Assembly (NCBI GenBank): GCA_024663395.1
Contig: JANFAH010000126.1
Location: forward strand, 1 to 64,000
Length of the DNA stretch: 64,000 nucleotides
Origin: Pisolithus tinctorius
Taxonomy: Eukaryota; Basidiomycota; Agaricomycetes; Boletales; Pisolithaceae
Direction of reading: 5' to 3'
The notes beneath the pieces are model-generated. The model did not search any database. It saw only the letters and a program-made list of their open reading frames with translations, and was not told where the DNA came from. Numbering within the stretch: the first letter of the stretch is position 1; each line of letters begins with the position of its first letter. Below, in pieces: positions 1 to 10,226 of the stretch. Both the position numbers and the translations under genes were made by a program.

Positions 1-367
1 GTTTTCGTTCAACTATCTCATTACTAGGCACGACGATACTTGTCCCGCTCACGAATTCTCTATATGTCCCTGGTAAACTGAGCGATCCGGAACACGTCAT
101 CGTCGATGTTGGCACGGGATACTACGTCAAAAAAGTGAGATAGTTGCTTAGTTCACCTTACTACTCCAAAACTTACCAAACCAGACGCGGGAGGAAGCCC
201 GAAAATACTACTCGGCCAAAGTCGAATACATCCGGAGTAACCTCGAGACCTTGTCGGAGACGATACAGAAGAAGCAGGAAAATGTAAACTACCTGATCAA
301 CGTCATGCAAGTCAAAATCGGGGAGCAGTCGCAGTCGCCAGCACAGGCGTCGAAGAGCAACCCGTAA
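1..367 (+). CDS. GIM5: Prefoldin subunit 5 (3' part)
   Basis: This is the C-terminal half of prefoldin subunit 5, an alpha-type subunit of the hexameric prefoldin chaperone that hands unfolded actin and tubulin to the CCT chaperonin in the cytosol. The 5' end is outside the window. An exon begins near position 28 after an acceptor and runs to 134, a 50-nt intron follows (135-184), and the last exon is 185-367. The decisive motif is [13 protein letters not shown] followed by [11 protein letters not shown], the beta-hairpin signature of the family, then an alpha-helical tail typical of the second coiled-coil arm. The two exons join in phase 0 (GYYVKK to TREEARKYY). The identification is secure from the motif; only the N-terminal coiled coil is missing. 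Confidence 0.93.
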
Positions 368-449
368 TTCGCTATGTATCCATATAATCAACCAATTCCA
401 ACGCTATTTGGCTTCTTCGTTAGGTGATGCAGAGTTAGAAGAGGGCTTG

Positions 450-739
450 TCACCTATAGCTGATGTCCAGGATAAACTCTGTGGAAATCGTACCGACCAC
501 CACGACACTCTTGGACCGATCATCATCGATAGCGCACTTGACCTGGTCGACTGAAGATTTTGGGACACTGTAAATACTTAACACTCACTTCTTGTATAGA
601 TTCCAGCTCGAAAGCCTGGGCGGTACCGCGAGAAACCAAAGCCCAGCAATTTAATATCGTTTGTCTGGAAGAGTAAACCAGCATCTTCGACATCCAGGGC
701 CGGCACGCACACTTGTCGCGACGTGCTCAGCTTCTGCAT
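450..739 (-). CDS. Small unrecognised protein or gene remnant
   Basis: A reverse open frame of about 83 residues in two exons (589-739 and 450-550). The 38-nt intron is shorter than every secure intron in this window. The first exon starts at an in-frame ATG and reads MQKLSTSRQVCVPALDVED; the second ends with a hydrophobic stretch (VVVVGTISTEFILDI). The frame stays open a further 20 codons upstream of this ATG but without another ATG, so the real 5' end may be gone. It ends about 120 bp before the repeated promoter of the BTB paralogs, so the duplication could have cut it. I do not recognise the family and it may not be a functional gene. Confidence 0.3.
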
Positions 740-897
740 GAAATATAGTCCATGCACACAAATTTTAGTGGCCCAGATTCCACTTCCTGAAAGAAGCACT
801 ATCCAGTTATGGCACTGGGCGCTCGATACAGCTACTTATAGCCTTATCGTAAAAGCCATCTTGGCTTCCACCAAAGCTTCACTCTCACTCTCCCACC

Positions 898-1689
898 ATG
901 GCTCAGTCTCAGTTCCAAGACGATGAGTTTTACATGTCATTGGTCACTCTCCGAGTATGTCTCATTGACTAATGAATGCTATCGCGAGCTCACGTCTTCC
1001 AGGTGGAAGACCGCTTATTTAGGGTGCCCCGTCAGATCCTGGCAGCGCAGTCTCCTGTGTTCAAAGACATGTTTTCATTCCCACCTCCCCCTGATGAGGA
1101 GGTGGAGGGTTCGAGCGATGGGCGTCCGATTATTTTGCCAGATGTCGTGAAAGTGGATGAGTTCAAGCAGTTACTAAGGGTGCTGCTCCCAACTAAGTGA
1201 GAAAAGTGCATTTCCCTCTCCAAGATGTATTGATCTATGTAGCTACCACGGCTCCCGCCTGCCCAAAGGCGACTTTGATGGGTGGATTTCTGTCTTGAAG
1301 TTATCGCGGATGTGGCAGATGGACGACATTCAACGCGCAGCAGTGGGGGTTCTGAAGCGCTACTCTGCTGTAGAGAAGAGTGCGGTGGAGAAGCTTGCGC
1401 TTGCCATGAAGTACGAAATCAAGGATTGGATCATGCCTGCGATCGATGAATTAGCCCGGCGATCGGAACCGATTAGCGTCGAGGACGCCCAAATTCTCGG
1501 TCTGGAGACAGCTTTGAAGGTAGCTGCAGTGCGAGAGAGCACTTCCGAGCGTTTACGCCTCGCCGCGGGAAAGAAAAATGACTTCACTCCTCACATTAAC
1601 AGGATCTTCAACCTTCCTGGTACGTCAGTGCGCAGCCGTACTTCCAAGTCTGACCTATCAGAGCAGCCAGTACTCAGAACCAACAGTAA
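898..1689 (+). CDS. BTB/POZ domain protein, copy A
   Basis: A 216-residue BTB/POZ protein of the kind that is strongly expanded in Agaricomycetes; partners and function are unknown. Exons are 898-954, 1003-1196, 1243-1619 and 1667-1689. The N-terminal part has the BTB core (FRVPRQILAAQSPVFKDMF, then a PPPPDEEVEGSSD loop and ILPDVVKVDEFKQLLRVL). The C-terminal half is helical (WISVLKLSRMWQMDD and ISVEDAQILGLETALKVA). The last intron opens a very short terminal exon ending in ASTQNQQ. The paralog next door has the same introns at the same places and ends two residues away in pattern (VSTPGPQ), which supports splicing over simple read-through to 1876. The BTB fold suggests an adaptor, possibly for a cullin-3 ligase, but that is inference. 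Confidence 0.85.
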
Positions 1690-2223
1690 TGCCTGCTGGG
1701 GAGCTGTCAAATGGCCGAGTCCGATGCATGCCCCGCACAGCACAGTGAACCTACTTAAGCCCATAGTGCCGCCCGTGTCCTCTAGTGCCAATAATTGTGC
1801 TCGTTTAATCATAATTTTGACATTAGATGGCAGGGGATGCACTGGTCTCCTCCCCTTATCTTTGTGTATCAAGTGATCAGAAGTTTACTTCTTTGTCCTG
1901 ATGAATGAAAGATACTGTCACACTTGCTATTGTCTTCCGTCGAGTCTTTGGTCTGCCTGGGGGAGACTACCACACCAGTGCATTGCGGGAGTCGGAAGTG
2001 CATAGCAGATTTTAAGAGGAACAATTATCATCCTAAATCTACTTCAGATATCATACTCTGAGTGGATTTTACAGTGGTGCGCAGTTGCCCCTGCCACCCG
2101 CAACTTCGACCCGAAATCCGTCTCGAACGACCCTAACGGAAGTGGGTGCTGGATAACCATCTTGGCTTCCACCAAAGCACACGATCTCCCTTTTTCTACT
2201 TACCATTGACAGTTGGATCGACG
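1690..2223. other. Spacer between the BTB paralogs
   Basis: This spacer holds the 3' flank of BTB copy A, which is repeated after copy B, and the promoter of copy B. I see no further gene in it. Confidence 0.6.
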
Positions 2224-3028
2224 ATGGTTCAGTTCAAAGACGACGAGTTTTACATGACATTTGTCACTTTCCGAGTATGTCTCATCGACCAGCTCTAACG
2301 AACGCGGGCTGATCACGTCTTCCAGGTGAGAGATTGCTTATTTAGGGTGCCTCGTCAAACCCTGGAAGCTCAGTCTCCTGTGTTTAAGGACATGTTTTTA
2401 TTCCCACCTCCCCCTGATGAAGAGGTGGAGGGTTCGAGTGACGAGCGTCCGATTGCTTTGCCAGAAGACGTGGAAGTGGATGACTTCAGGCGGCTACTAA
2501 AGGTGCTCCTCCCGACTAGGTGAGAGCAGCGCATTTTCTTTTCCATTATGTACTGATCTATGTATGAAGCTTCTATGGCCCACGCCTACCGAAAAACGAC
2601 CATAACGGGTGGATTTCTGTCTTGAAGTTATCACGGATGTGGCAGATGGAGGAACTTCACTGTTTGGCACTGAAGAATCTGAAGTATCCTGCTGGGTGGA
2701 AGAGTGCGACAGAGAAGCTTGCGCTTGCGTTGAAGCATGAAATCAATGCTTGGCTTGTACCTGGGATCAATGAACTAGCCCGGCGACCAGAACCAATTAG
2801 CGTCGAGGACACTCAAATTCTCGGTTTGGAGACAGCTCTGAAGGTGGCTGCTGTGCGCGAAAGCCTAGTTCCTAATGGCCTTCGCCTCGCCGCGGGGAGT
2901 AGAGATGCAACCAATGTAGACTTCACCGATGTCATTAAGGAAATTTTCAACCTTCCCGGTACGTCAGTACACAGTGGTGCTTCTAATGCTGACCTGCGAG
3001 AGCAGTCAGCACTCCAGGCCCTCAGTGA
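2224..3028 (+). CDS. BTB/POZ domain protein, copy B
   Basis: A 218-residue paralog of the BTB protein just upstream. Exons are 2224-2274, 2326-2519, 2570-2958 and 3006-3028, with all three introns at homologous positions and phases. The BTB core reads FRVPRQTLEAQSPVFKDMF and continues with the same PPPPDEEVEGSSDERP loop. The helical C-terminal half (LKLSRMWQMEELHCL, PISVEDTQILGLETALK) has a four-residue insertion before the last intron. Both copies keep open frames and canonical splice sites, so neither looks like a pseudogene. Function is unknown beyond the expectation that BTB proteins form protein-protein contacts. Confidence 0.85.
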
Positions 3029-3729
3029 TGCCTGCAACTACAAGAGCTGTCAAATGGCTTGACTCCGATGCGTGCCCTGCACAGCACACTGGCCACATCC
3101 ATGTTCAGTCTCGATATTCTATGGTGAACTTCCTACCCAAGCTCACGGTGCCACCCATGTCCTCTAGTGCCAATAATTGTGCTGGATTGATCATAGTTCT
3201 TGACATTAGATGGCAGGGGATGGTACTAGTTTCTTCTTGTTCAAACAGTTACTGCACAATTAGAAATTTACTCATCTTCCCTCCCTTCCTTGACGATGCC
3301 AGACCCTGGTAGCGAAAAAAGTGACTAGGTTTCAAGAATGTTTGCCACACTAGCACTGCGATGCAGGAGTCGGAAATGGCAGGGTTTGAAACGAATGATT
3401 ATCTTCGTTCAACTGATGTCACCGACACCTGGGGCTACCGAGGTGGGTGCTATGAAGTGTGTGGACGAGGACGCCAGCTTTTGGAAAGCGTGCCAACACT
3501 TGCTACATACTATTATGGGCTAGTGGTTTTTGCTGCATACTTACGCTCCAAACCAACTCCAAACCATCAGAGCACGACGCGAACCCGCCAGAATAGACTG
3601 GTCTGGGCTGTCCGGCGACTTGATACATATACTTTGGCTATACCCATCACCATTATCATCATAAGCCCACCTTGATAGTGCCACGTCACGGCTAGCGTAC
3701 GTCTCGCATCGCTTGTGTAGTTATTTCCA
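3029..3729. other. Intergenic, BTB 3' flank and PLC promoter
   Basis: The left part is the 3' flank of BTB copy B (repeat of the copy A flank); the right part should hold the phospholipase C promoter. I see no convincing gene in it. Confidence 0.5.
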
Positions 3730-5772
3730 ATGCTCGCGTCGACAATAGCGTCCGTCAGCGAGTGGCTCCGAGGAACGAGGATGCCAGTAGGAAGCAGACA
3801 TGACGACATCCAACTGCTCTCCGAACACTTGGGTGTGGACACAGAGCTTAATGTCAATCCACCTGTAGATTGCAGTGTCAGACTGAGTCCAGAAGTGCTT
3901 GCGTTTCTTGCAGACGAAAGCGTGGTAAGTTCTATGCTTATGTGCCTCTACTGATACGACTCGCGAGGTTAACCTGGGTACGTTCGTAGGACACCTTCGA
4001 ACTTCTGCAACAAGCTGCAGTGCATGTGCCATTAGTAGACGATACCCTCCCTTTGAGAAATTACTTTATCTCGTTCGTTCGATTCTCTTTTTCTTTTGGG
4101 TGTCCCCTTAGGCAGCCGCTAACATTAATTCGATGCATGCGCAGGTCCTCGCATAATACCTATCTTGTTTCATGGCAAATCTTCGGACGTGCTTCTGCTG
4201 AGGCCTACACTCACGTGCTTTCAAGGAACGCACGATGCATTGAGATAGACGTCTGGTCCTCGTCCAAAGGTCCGATCGTTACTCACGGCTATACCCTCAG
4301 TCGAAGTGTGCCCTTTTCGTCCGTTTGCGAGGCCATCGGTGCCGCAGTCACTGGAGGCAGCAAAGAAGACACTCCGTCCGATGTTGGAAACGGTAATGTA
4401 AACGACTGGCCAGTATTCGTAAGCCTCGAGTGCCACGTTCCCGTGGAGAAACAGGACGAGATCGTGGAAATTATGAAGAAAGCCTGGGGTGGGAAGCTCG
4501 TCACGAAAGCCGACACTGCGAGTCTCCCACCAGGGGATATGGTTTCTCCCCATGATTTGAAGGGACGCATTGTGCTTATGGTACGACGCCAATGCAGCTT
4601 GTTTTCTCTGCTTTTTGTTAAGCCTTAACGTGCAATTCCGCTGGCGTTTCACTCCACTACAGGTAGAATACTATCCTGATGGTATTCCGAGCGACACATC
4701 TGGGATGGCGCCAACTTGCGGGACTCCAATTCTTTCTGACTACGACCACTCTTCGTATGATGCAAACCCGCAACTCGTGAGTCCACATCGACACGCCAAG
4801 ATCGCAGAGTCACTTGCAGACCTTGGATTCTACGCGCGAAGCATGAAACCCAATAAGGGTTGGGAACACACAGGTAGCGTATCCCCTTTTTCGTTCGCAG
4901 GATGTCATAGTCAACGAGCATATAATTTTGTGTTGCCGAGGGTAGATTTTCCTGACCCACCATACCCTCCAAACCTAATGCTAAACGTCGACGAGACATC
5001 AATTGTCTCTCTGATGCCTCAGAAGCTTTCAGATCTCGTAATCAGCGCCGAGTGCTACCTTCGCCGAGTTTATCCGTCTGGTTTGAGACTGAACTCGAGC
5101 AACCTGGACCCACTCAAAGAATGGCAGAATGGAACCCAGATAGCGTGTCTTAATTGGCAACATTACGATGAGGAAATGCAACTTAACGAAGGACTGTTTG
5201 CAGGCACTATGGGTTATGTCGTTAAGCCGTCACAGGAACTGACGCAAGGCTCGCGGAACATACATTTCACTGGAGAAATCATAGGTGTCAGTTCCTGTAG
5301 GTCTCTCCCTTCTCGGATTGGGAGGGTTCTAATACACCTTTCCTTAACTCAGTACCTCTACCAGAGCGTCACGAAACCTTTTCGGCATACATCTCTGTCG
5401 AGTTACTCCAGGTAACAGGCAAACAGAGCTGGCGCACAGCTAAGGTGGAGTCCAGCGGTGTCGGGGGCGTGATAGATTTTACATGGAGAGAAAGCTTCAA
5501 ATGGCAATTCAACGCGGATGAATTTACATTCCTGAGGTTGGTTTTTGCGTGTAAACCGCTCCTTGCTCATCCTCACCATTCCTTAAAGATTACGGGTCTA
5601 CCGGTCTGATGAATTTGGGCCGCACGAGTGTCTTGCGATCTTTTGTGGTCGGATCAGCCAGCTCCAACCAGGATGGAAGATAATACGACTATTGAATACA
5701 AAGGGTAAACACGTGGGTGCAACTGTGTTATGCCGCTTCGCAGTAACCGGTCCCGGGGCCTTAGAGGCCTGA
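3730..5772 (+). CDS. Phosphoinositide-specific phospholipase C
   Basis: A 543-residue phospholipase C that should cleave PI(4,5)P2 to diacylglycerol and inositol trisphosphate. Exons are 3730-3924, 3990-4072, 4145-4580, 4663-4873, 4946-5284, 5353-5536 and 5589-5772. The catalytic X domain has SSHNTYL (first His), CIEIDVW (metal-binding Glu and Asp), IVTHGYTL (second His) and VFVSLECH (Glu). The Y domain has [18 protein letters not shown] and [21 protein letters not shown]-terminal C2-like beta domain follows ([16 protein letters not shown] to [11 protein letters not shown]). All key catalytic residues of the delta-type family are present. There is no obvious PH domain; the short N-terminal region is at most one degenerate EF-hand pair, so this is a compact fungal form. 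An unseen upstream exon is possible. Confidence 0.92.
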
Positions 5773-5852
5773 GGGACTATGATGGAGAATATTCATACAG
5801 TACGGAATATACAACACATGTAAAGTATGGGTATGGGAGAACTTAAGATTCA

Positions 5853-7384
5853 TCAATTGATACTTGAGAGGTTACCCCCAGCGGCTCTCTCGATCGCCTT
5901 TTGAATGCTCTCCAGTTTCTTCTCTGTAGCATTTCTTCTGTCTCGGGCTCTTCCCTGCCTACTTGTACCAGCTTCTTGTTCTTCGTCATCATCCGTAACC
6001 ACCTCTCTCGAGCGCTCCACCATGAACTCTGCTATGAAGTTTGTGATGGCTTGTTCACCAACTTCACCGTGCGCACGGTTACCCCAGCGCCATTCATACG
6101 CTTGATTCTCCTCAGCCGAAGCCTGGGTCGCTGCTGGAGCACGTCCCCGCTTCCCACCAGCGACCTTGTTATCACCGGGACGGATACAATCAAGGTAACC
6201 CTGACGCATGAGATGGTTAAGGAAGGCATCAATGGGCATAGCTTTGTGCGCTGCTTGCGTGTTCACGGGTACGACAGCGTTTGAAGGCAATCGTAATCTC
6301 TTGAGGTTAGCCTTAAGGTCCACTGTCACCGAGCATCAGTATCTACCAACCCCGACCAAAGTGCTCATTCACGAACCGTCTGACATCGCCTTTCCATTGA
6401 CCAAAATCAACGCGAGAACAACGTACAAGATGCCCAGAGAGGCTAGTTGGTCACAGGTACTCCACGAAATAATACTCCCATAGTGTCGAGGAAGTTCCTC
6501 CTCGACCTCCTCGTCGGGTCCAGCATCGTTCATTTGTTCTTCGAACAGTCGTTCATCGGTAATAGCTGCTTGTTCGATGATCACGGGATCAAGAACAGAT
6601 CGCAGTATGTATGTTCTTGACCCAGCTGCTGCAGCTATTCGTAGCGAGTAGTTAGTGTGGAAGGCATAGGTATTAGTGACTCGTAGGGGCGGAATAGAAA
6701 ACGTATTATACACCCTAAATGGGATCGGGGAACATACGACCGAGTGCATAATTAATGGCAAAGGAGGGCAGCAAAATTCCGGCCACTCTGACTACGTTCA
6801 CAACGAAAGAGGGCACTTACCCCTTTTCTTCACACCAGTGGCATTGTGGGCTTCTTCATTCCCATCTTCGTCACGATGATTCCGTGACTGAAGTTCCACA
6901 AGTTCCATTCCAAATGTCTTGCGTAAGAGTTTTTGTGCCTTCTCCAAAACGGCTTTGAATTGCCGCGTATTGGACCCGAGAACTATGAAGTCCATCGAAC
7001 ATTGTGAAGGGACACCAAAAGAAAGAAAGAAAGAAGGCACCTTTCTTGTTGATGTCTTCCCTGCGCAATGGGACGCGTTTTTGCTCCATGAAGAGTGCGA
7101 GCCTGGCTAAATCGCTGGCTTTCCTATCCAGCTCCTGAGATACGATGGGTCTTCGGCGATCAAGGACGGAAGCTGTCTGTGGAAGAACATACTGAATCCC
7201 CATTCGCTTGGCCATCGTCGACATCCATTCCGATATTCTCATCTCCAGCCCCTGGTTCTTCCTCCTCTTCTTCGTCATCACGGGGTCGGGCTCTGCGGCC
7301 TCTTCGGGTTTTCTGTGAATGGTACTGAGATGGCTGTGGGTCTCTTTGTGACCTCTGTGATTGACTAGGACCTGCACGCGTCAT
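5853..7384 (-). CDS. NSE3: NSE3, MAGE-domain subunit of the SMC5/6 complex
   Basis: A 391-residue MAGE-family protein. Nse3 pairs with the Nse1 RING protein and the Nse4 kleisin in the SMC5/6 complex, which acts in DNA repair and replication-fork stability. Exons are 7193-7384, 7041-7134, 6821-6982, 6377-6634 and 5853-6322. The N-terminus is basic and acidic low complexity. The winged-helix MAGE homology domain starts around ASDLARLALFMEQKRVPLRR and continues with GSRTYILRSVLDP, the SWSTCDQLASLGILYVVLAL helix, MRQGYLDCIR and YEWRWGNRAHGEVGEQ. The tail (DDDEEQEAGTSRQGR) is disordered. The 186-nt intron 6635-6820 is unusually long here and could hide a small exon. Only 186 bp separate this gene from the divergent transporter. 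Confidence 0.9.
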
Positions 7385-7570
7385 TATTATGATTGCTCGG
7401 TCAGTAGGGTTCTAAACGCGCAACATGAATCACGGTGTTACGCGTGACGTGACAGAGCGTGTCATGCGAGTCCCCCTGAGTCCCCCGGCAGAAACTTGTT
7501 GACCGTCGGGGTTGTTTTCTCCCATCAGCCGCTGGTCGTCTCCACTGACGTCAGTCACAGGTTTGCTGAT
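7385..7570. promoter_or_regulatory. Bidirectional promoter with MCB-type and CRE-type sites
   Basis: This 186-bp spacer separates the divergent starts of NSE3 and the sugar transporter. It holds ACGCGT at 7440-7445 (a second copy at 7376-7381 overlaps the first NSE3 codons); this matches the MluI cell-cycle box bound by MBF in other fungi. Close to the transporter start lies ACTGACGTCAGT (7544-7555), a perfect 12-bp palindrome containing the full CRE/bZIP site TGACGTCA. Placement suits S-phase control of NSE3 and cAMP or stress control of the transporter, which is inference. Confidence 0.5.
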
Positions 7571-9845
7571 ATGATGCAGGCATCTGTTTCTGGTACCTCA
7601 TCACTGATATTCAAAGATGTCGATAATTTCCATGCAGGTTTCCTCATTATACTGTCGTTCACGGGCTTCTAACCCTATGTTATGGCAGGCGGGGACTACA
7701 CGTAGGTTGGGTCACCATCATGCTGGCCCTCCTCGCGTCAATGGGTGGATTTATTTTCGGTGTGAGTCAAACACTTCCAACTTCATCGAGAGCGATTCCG
7801 TAACAGAGGGTATGCGACTTGGACAGTATGACACCGGGCAAATATCAGACATTGTTCTTATGAAAGACTTCCTCCTTCGCTTTGCAACATGCACGACGCC
7901 AGACGATTGCGCATTTTCTGATGTAAGGGAAGGTTTGATTGTCAGCCTTCTTTCCATTGGAACGCTTGTGGGTGCCCTTATGGGAGCCCCGTGGGTCTTA
8001 AAATCACATCAACTAGTCCTTCACTAACACTGAATTCGATTTGGCAGCATTGCGGATTGGCTTGGTCGTCGCTATGCAATGACGACGGAATGTGGAATCT
8101 TTATCATTGGTGTAATCGTTCAAATCACCTCCACCCACGTCTGGCAACAGTTTGCCGTAGGACGGTTCATCAGTGGACTAGGCGTTGGCGCACTCAGCGC
8201 CGCCGTTCCCATGGTTTGTTGTCCTTCATGGGTGTGCGAGGTACTATCGACACTGACTATTTCCACAGTACCAAGCTGAGACAGCTCCCCCACAAATTCG
8301 CGGTACCTTAACGTATGTAATGCTCATGGTTCGCGGGAGTGGAGGACTCATGACTATCTAGGGCCACTTACCAGCTTTTCATTACTTTTGGGATTTTGGT
8401 TGCATGTATGCATTTTGATATCCTGGCGCAGGCTTTTGACTTTTATGCGCTCGAACAGACTGCATTTCAATCGGTGCAAGGTCAATTGCCCAATCTGGTT
8501 CTTGGAGAACTGTCGTAGGCATTGGTATCTTATGGGCCCTGATCCTTGGTATCGGCATATTATTCATGCCAGAAAGTCCAAGGAAAGTCTTATGGCAATG
8601 CGCCATGTCCTGCTGAATCCAGTTACATCTTGCAGATGGCTCGCAGCTCACGGACGCATGGAAGAAGCGCAAATATCGCTTGCCGTTACTCGCGGTATCC
8701 CTGCTAGCGAAGCAGACAAACACAATTTCCTTCGTCGTGAGGCCGAAGGGATCAAGCAAAACGTCGAATATGAAAAGCACACGAAAGGTGGCTGGGTCGA
8801 TTGTTTCAAACCCAAGGACAAAATCTTGTATCGCACTCTGCTTGGAATGAGCTTGCAGAGCCTTCAACAACTTACAGGGGCAAACTACTTTTTCTACTAT
8901 GGAGCTACGGTCTTTCTATCCGTCGGCCTTTCCGACCCGTACGTCACGCAGATTATATTGGGGGCCGTTAATTTCGTCTGCACCTTCGGCGGTATGTATG
9001 TAATGGAAAGGGTGGGTCATCATCCGTTGATATCCTTCACCCATTTTCGAGTCTCTTACATTTAGTTCGGACGACGACGGCCCCTCATCTGTGGAGGCTT
9101 GTGGCAATCTGCATGGCTGTTCGCCTTTGCCTCTGCAGGCACAGCTGTCGACCCAGTCACGCACGTTGGCGTTGGAAAGTGTAAGACCCATGTTTTTGAA
9201 TACCAAACTATCTCAACCTCACCCCCACTGTCTGCAGTTATGATCGTGGCCGCTTGCTTGTTCATCTTGGGTTACGCGATGACTTGGGCACCGTAAGTAC
9301 ACTTTCCCGTACTACACGTATTTCTTGACATCCATGACTTGTAGTGGCGTTTGGATATTGATTGGCGAGACGTTTCCTACCCGGACGCGCGCAAAACAGG
9401 CCAGTTTGTCTACAGCAGGGAATTGGATGTGGAACTTCTTGATCGCCTTCTTCACACCGTTCATCGGGAGCGCCATTGGTTTCAAGTATGGTTATGTGTT
9501 CGCAAGTACGATACCTCATTTGATACAGGTCATTTTTACTGAGCAAGTACTTTTAGGTTGCAACCTTCTCGGGGCCGTTGTCGTGTACTTCTTCCTCTAT
9601 GAATCTTCTGATTTGACATTGGAAGAAGTCAACATGGTCCGTTGTCGTTTGACTTGGATGCCAGGTTTAAGACCTGATTGGGCACACAGATGTATACCGA
9701 CCCCACCTGCAAGCCGTGGACGTCACGCCAATGGGCACCATCAGGTTACTCGTCGCGGCGGGATCTGATTGAAAAGGACAGAAGCGACGAGTCAAACAAC
9801 ATTGAGGATGCTCAGGTGCAGAATATCACGGACGGAGCTGTTTGA
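7571..9845 (+). CDS. MFS hexose-type transporter
   Basis: A 535-residue sugar porter of the major facilitator superfamily, about 12 membrane segments, importing hexose across the plasma membrane. Thirteen exons: 7571-7637, 7706-7761, 7827-7990, 8048-8213, 8269-8312, 8362-8405, 8459-8582, 8636-9011, 9066-9180, 9238-9292, 9345-9505, 9557-9636 and 9690-9845. Family motifs in order are GGFIFGYDTGQISD, ADWLGRRYAM, GRFISGLGVGALSAAVPMYQ, MPESPRWLAAHGR, QSLQQLTGANYFFYYG, MERFGRRRPL and GETFPTRTRAK. The usual PETKG before the C-terminal tail is YESSD. The intron between PESPR and WLAAHG begins GA instead of GT (8583), the only phase-correct way to keep the motif. The first two exons were chosen because they give the in-frame GWVTIMLALLASMGG helix. 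Confidence 0.88.
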
Positions 9846-9934
9846 AAATCTTCTGTACAGGATGAGATCTCCACTTCTGACAACACTCTGGTCTAGTAGA
9901 TTGTAATTTATCTAGGACGACCCCCAAAAAATTA

Positions 9935-10026
9935 TTCGGATACCGGGAGTCGAACCCGGAGCTGCTGTGCTCAACCTCCCAAAGCACGTTGAAAGACAGC
10001 CATGTTAGCCGCTACACCATATCCGA
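9935..10026 (-). tRNA. tRNA-Glu(UUC) with a 20-nt intron
   Basis: The reverse strand folds as a tRNA with a 7-bp acceptor stem (TCGGATA/TATCCGA), D arm GTGT-AGCGGCTA-ACAT, anticodon stem GCTGT/ACAGC, anticodon TTC and T arm CCGGG-TTCGACT-CCCGG. The anticodon loop is split after position 37 by ACGTGCTTTGGGAGGTTGAG (9970-9989), the usual place for eukaryotic nuclear tRNA introns. After removal the loop is CTTTCAC, as expected for tRNA-Glu. The variable arm is 4 nt and the discriminator is A. The gene sits just behind the transporter 3' end. Confidence 0.93.
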
Positions 10027-10226
10027 TTCATGGTTAATAGACATCACAGACCCTCTTAACAGTGAAACGGATCCCCCACCCCATAAATCAGGAGATCCGG
10101 CACGCTATCCATGTTTGACCTAATACAACACAACAAGTAGTAGCATACAAAAGTTTCAGTACACGTCATACATCTTATCATACATGCCAAATCATATAGA
10201 GTATCCACAATCACCGTGATAGTGTT

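Larger units (their letters stand above)
860..3410 (+). repeat. Tandem segmental duplication carrying the two BTB genes
   Basis: Two diverged direct copies of about 1.2 kb lie head to tail: copy A about 860-2030 and copy B about 2155-3410. Similarity covers the promoter (ATCTTGGCTTCCACCAAAGC just before each ATG), all exons and introns, and the 3' flank. The 3' flank shares CCTCTAGTGCCAATAATTGT near 1779 and 3161, GACATTAGATGGCAGGGGAT, and a GGAGTCGGAA block near the ends. The duplicated unit is therefore a whole gene with its regulatory flanks. Boundaries are approximate because they were judged by eye. Confidence 0.75.
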
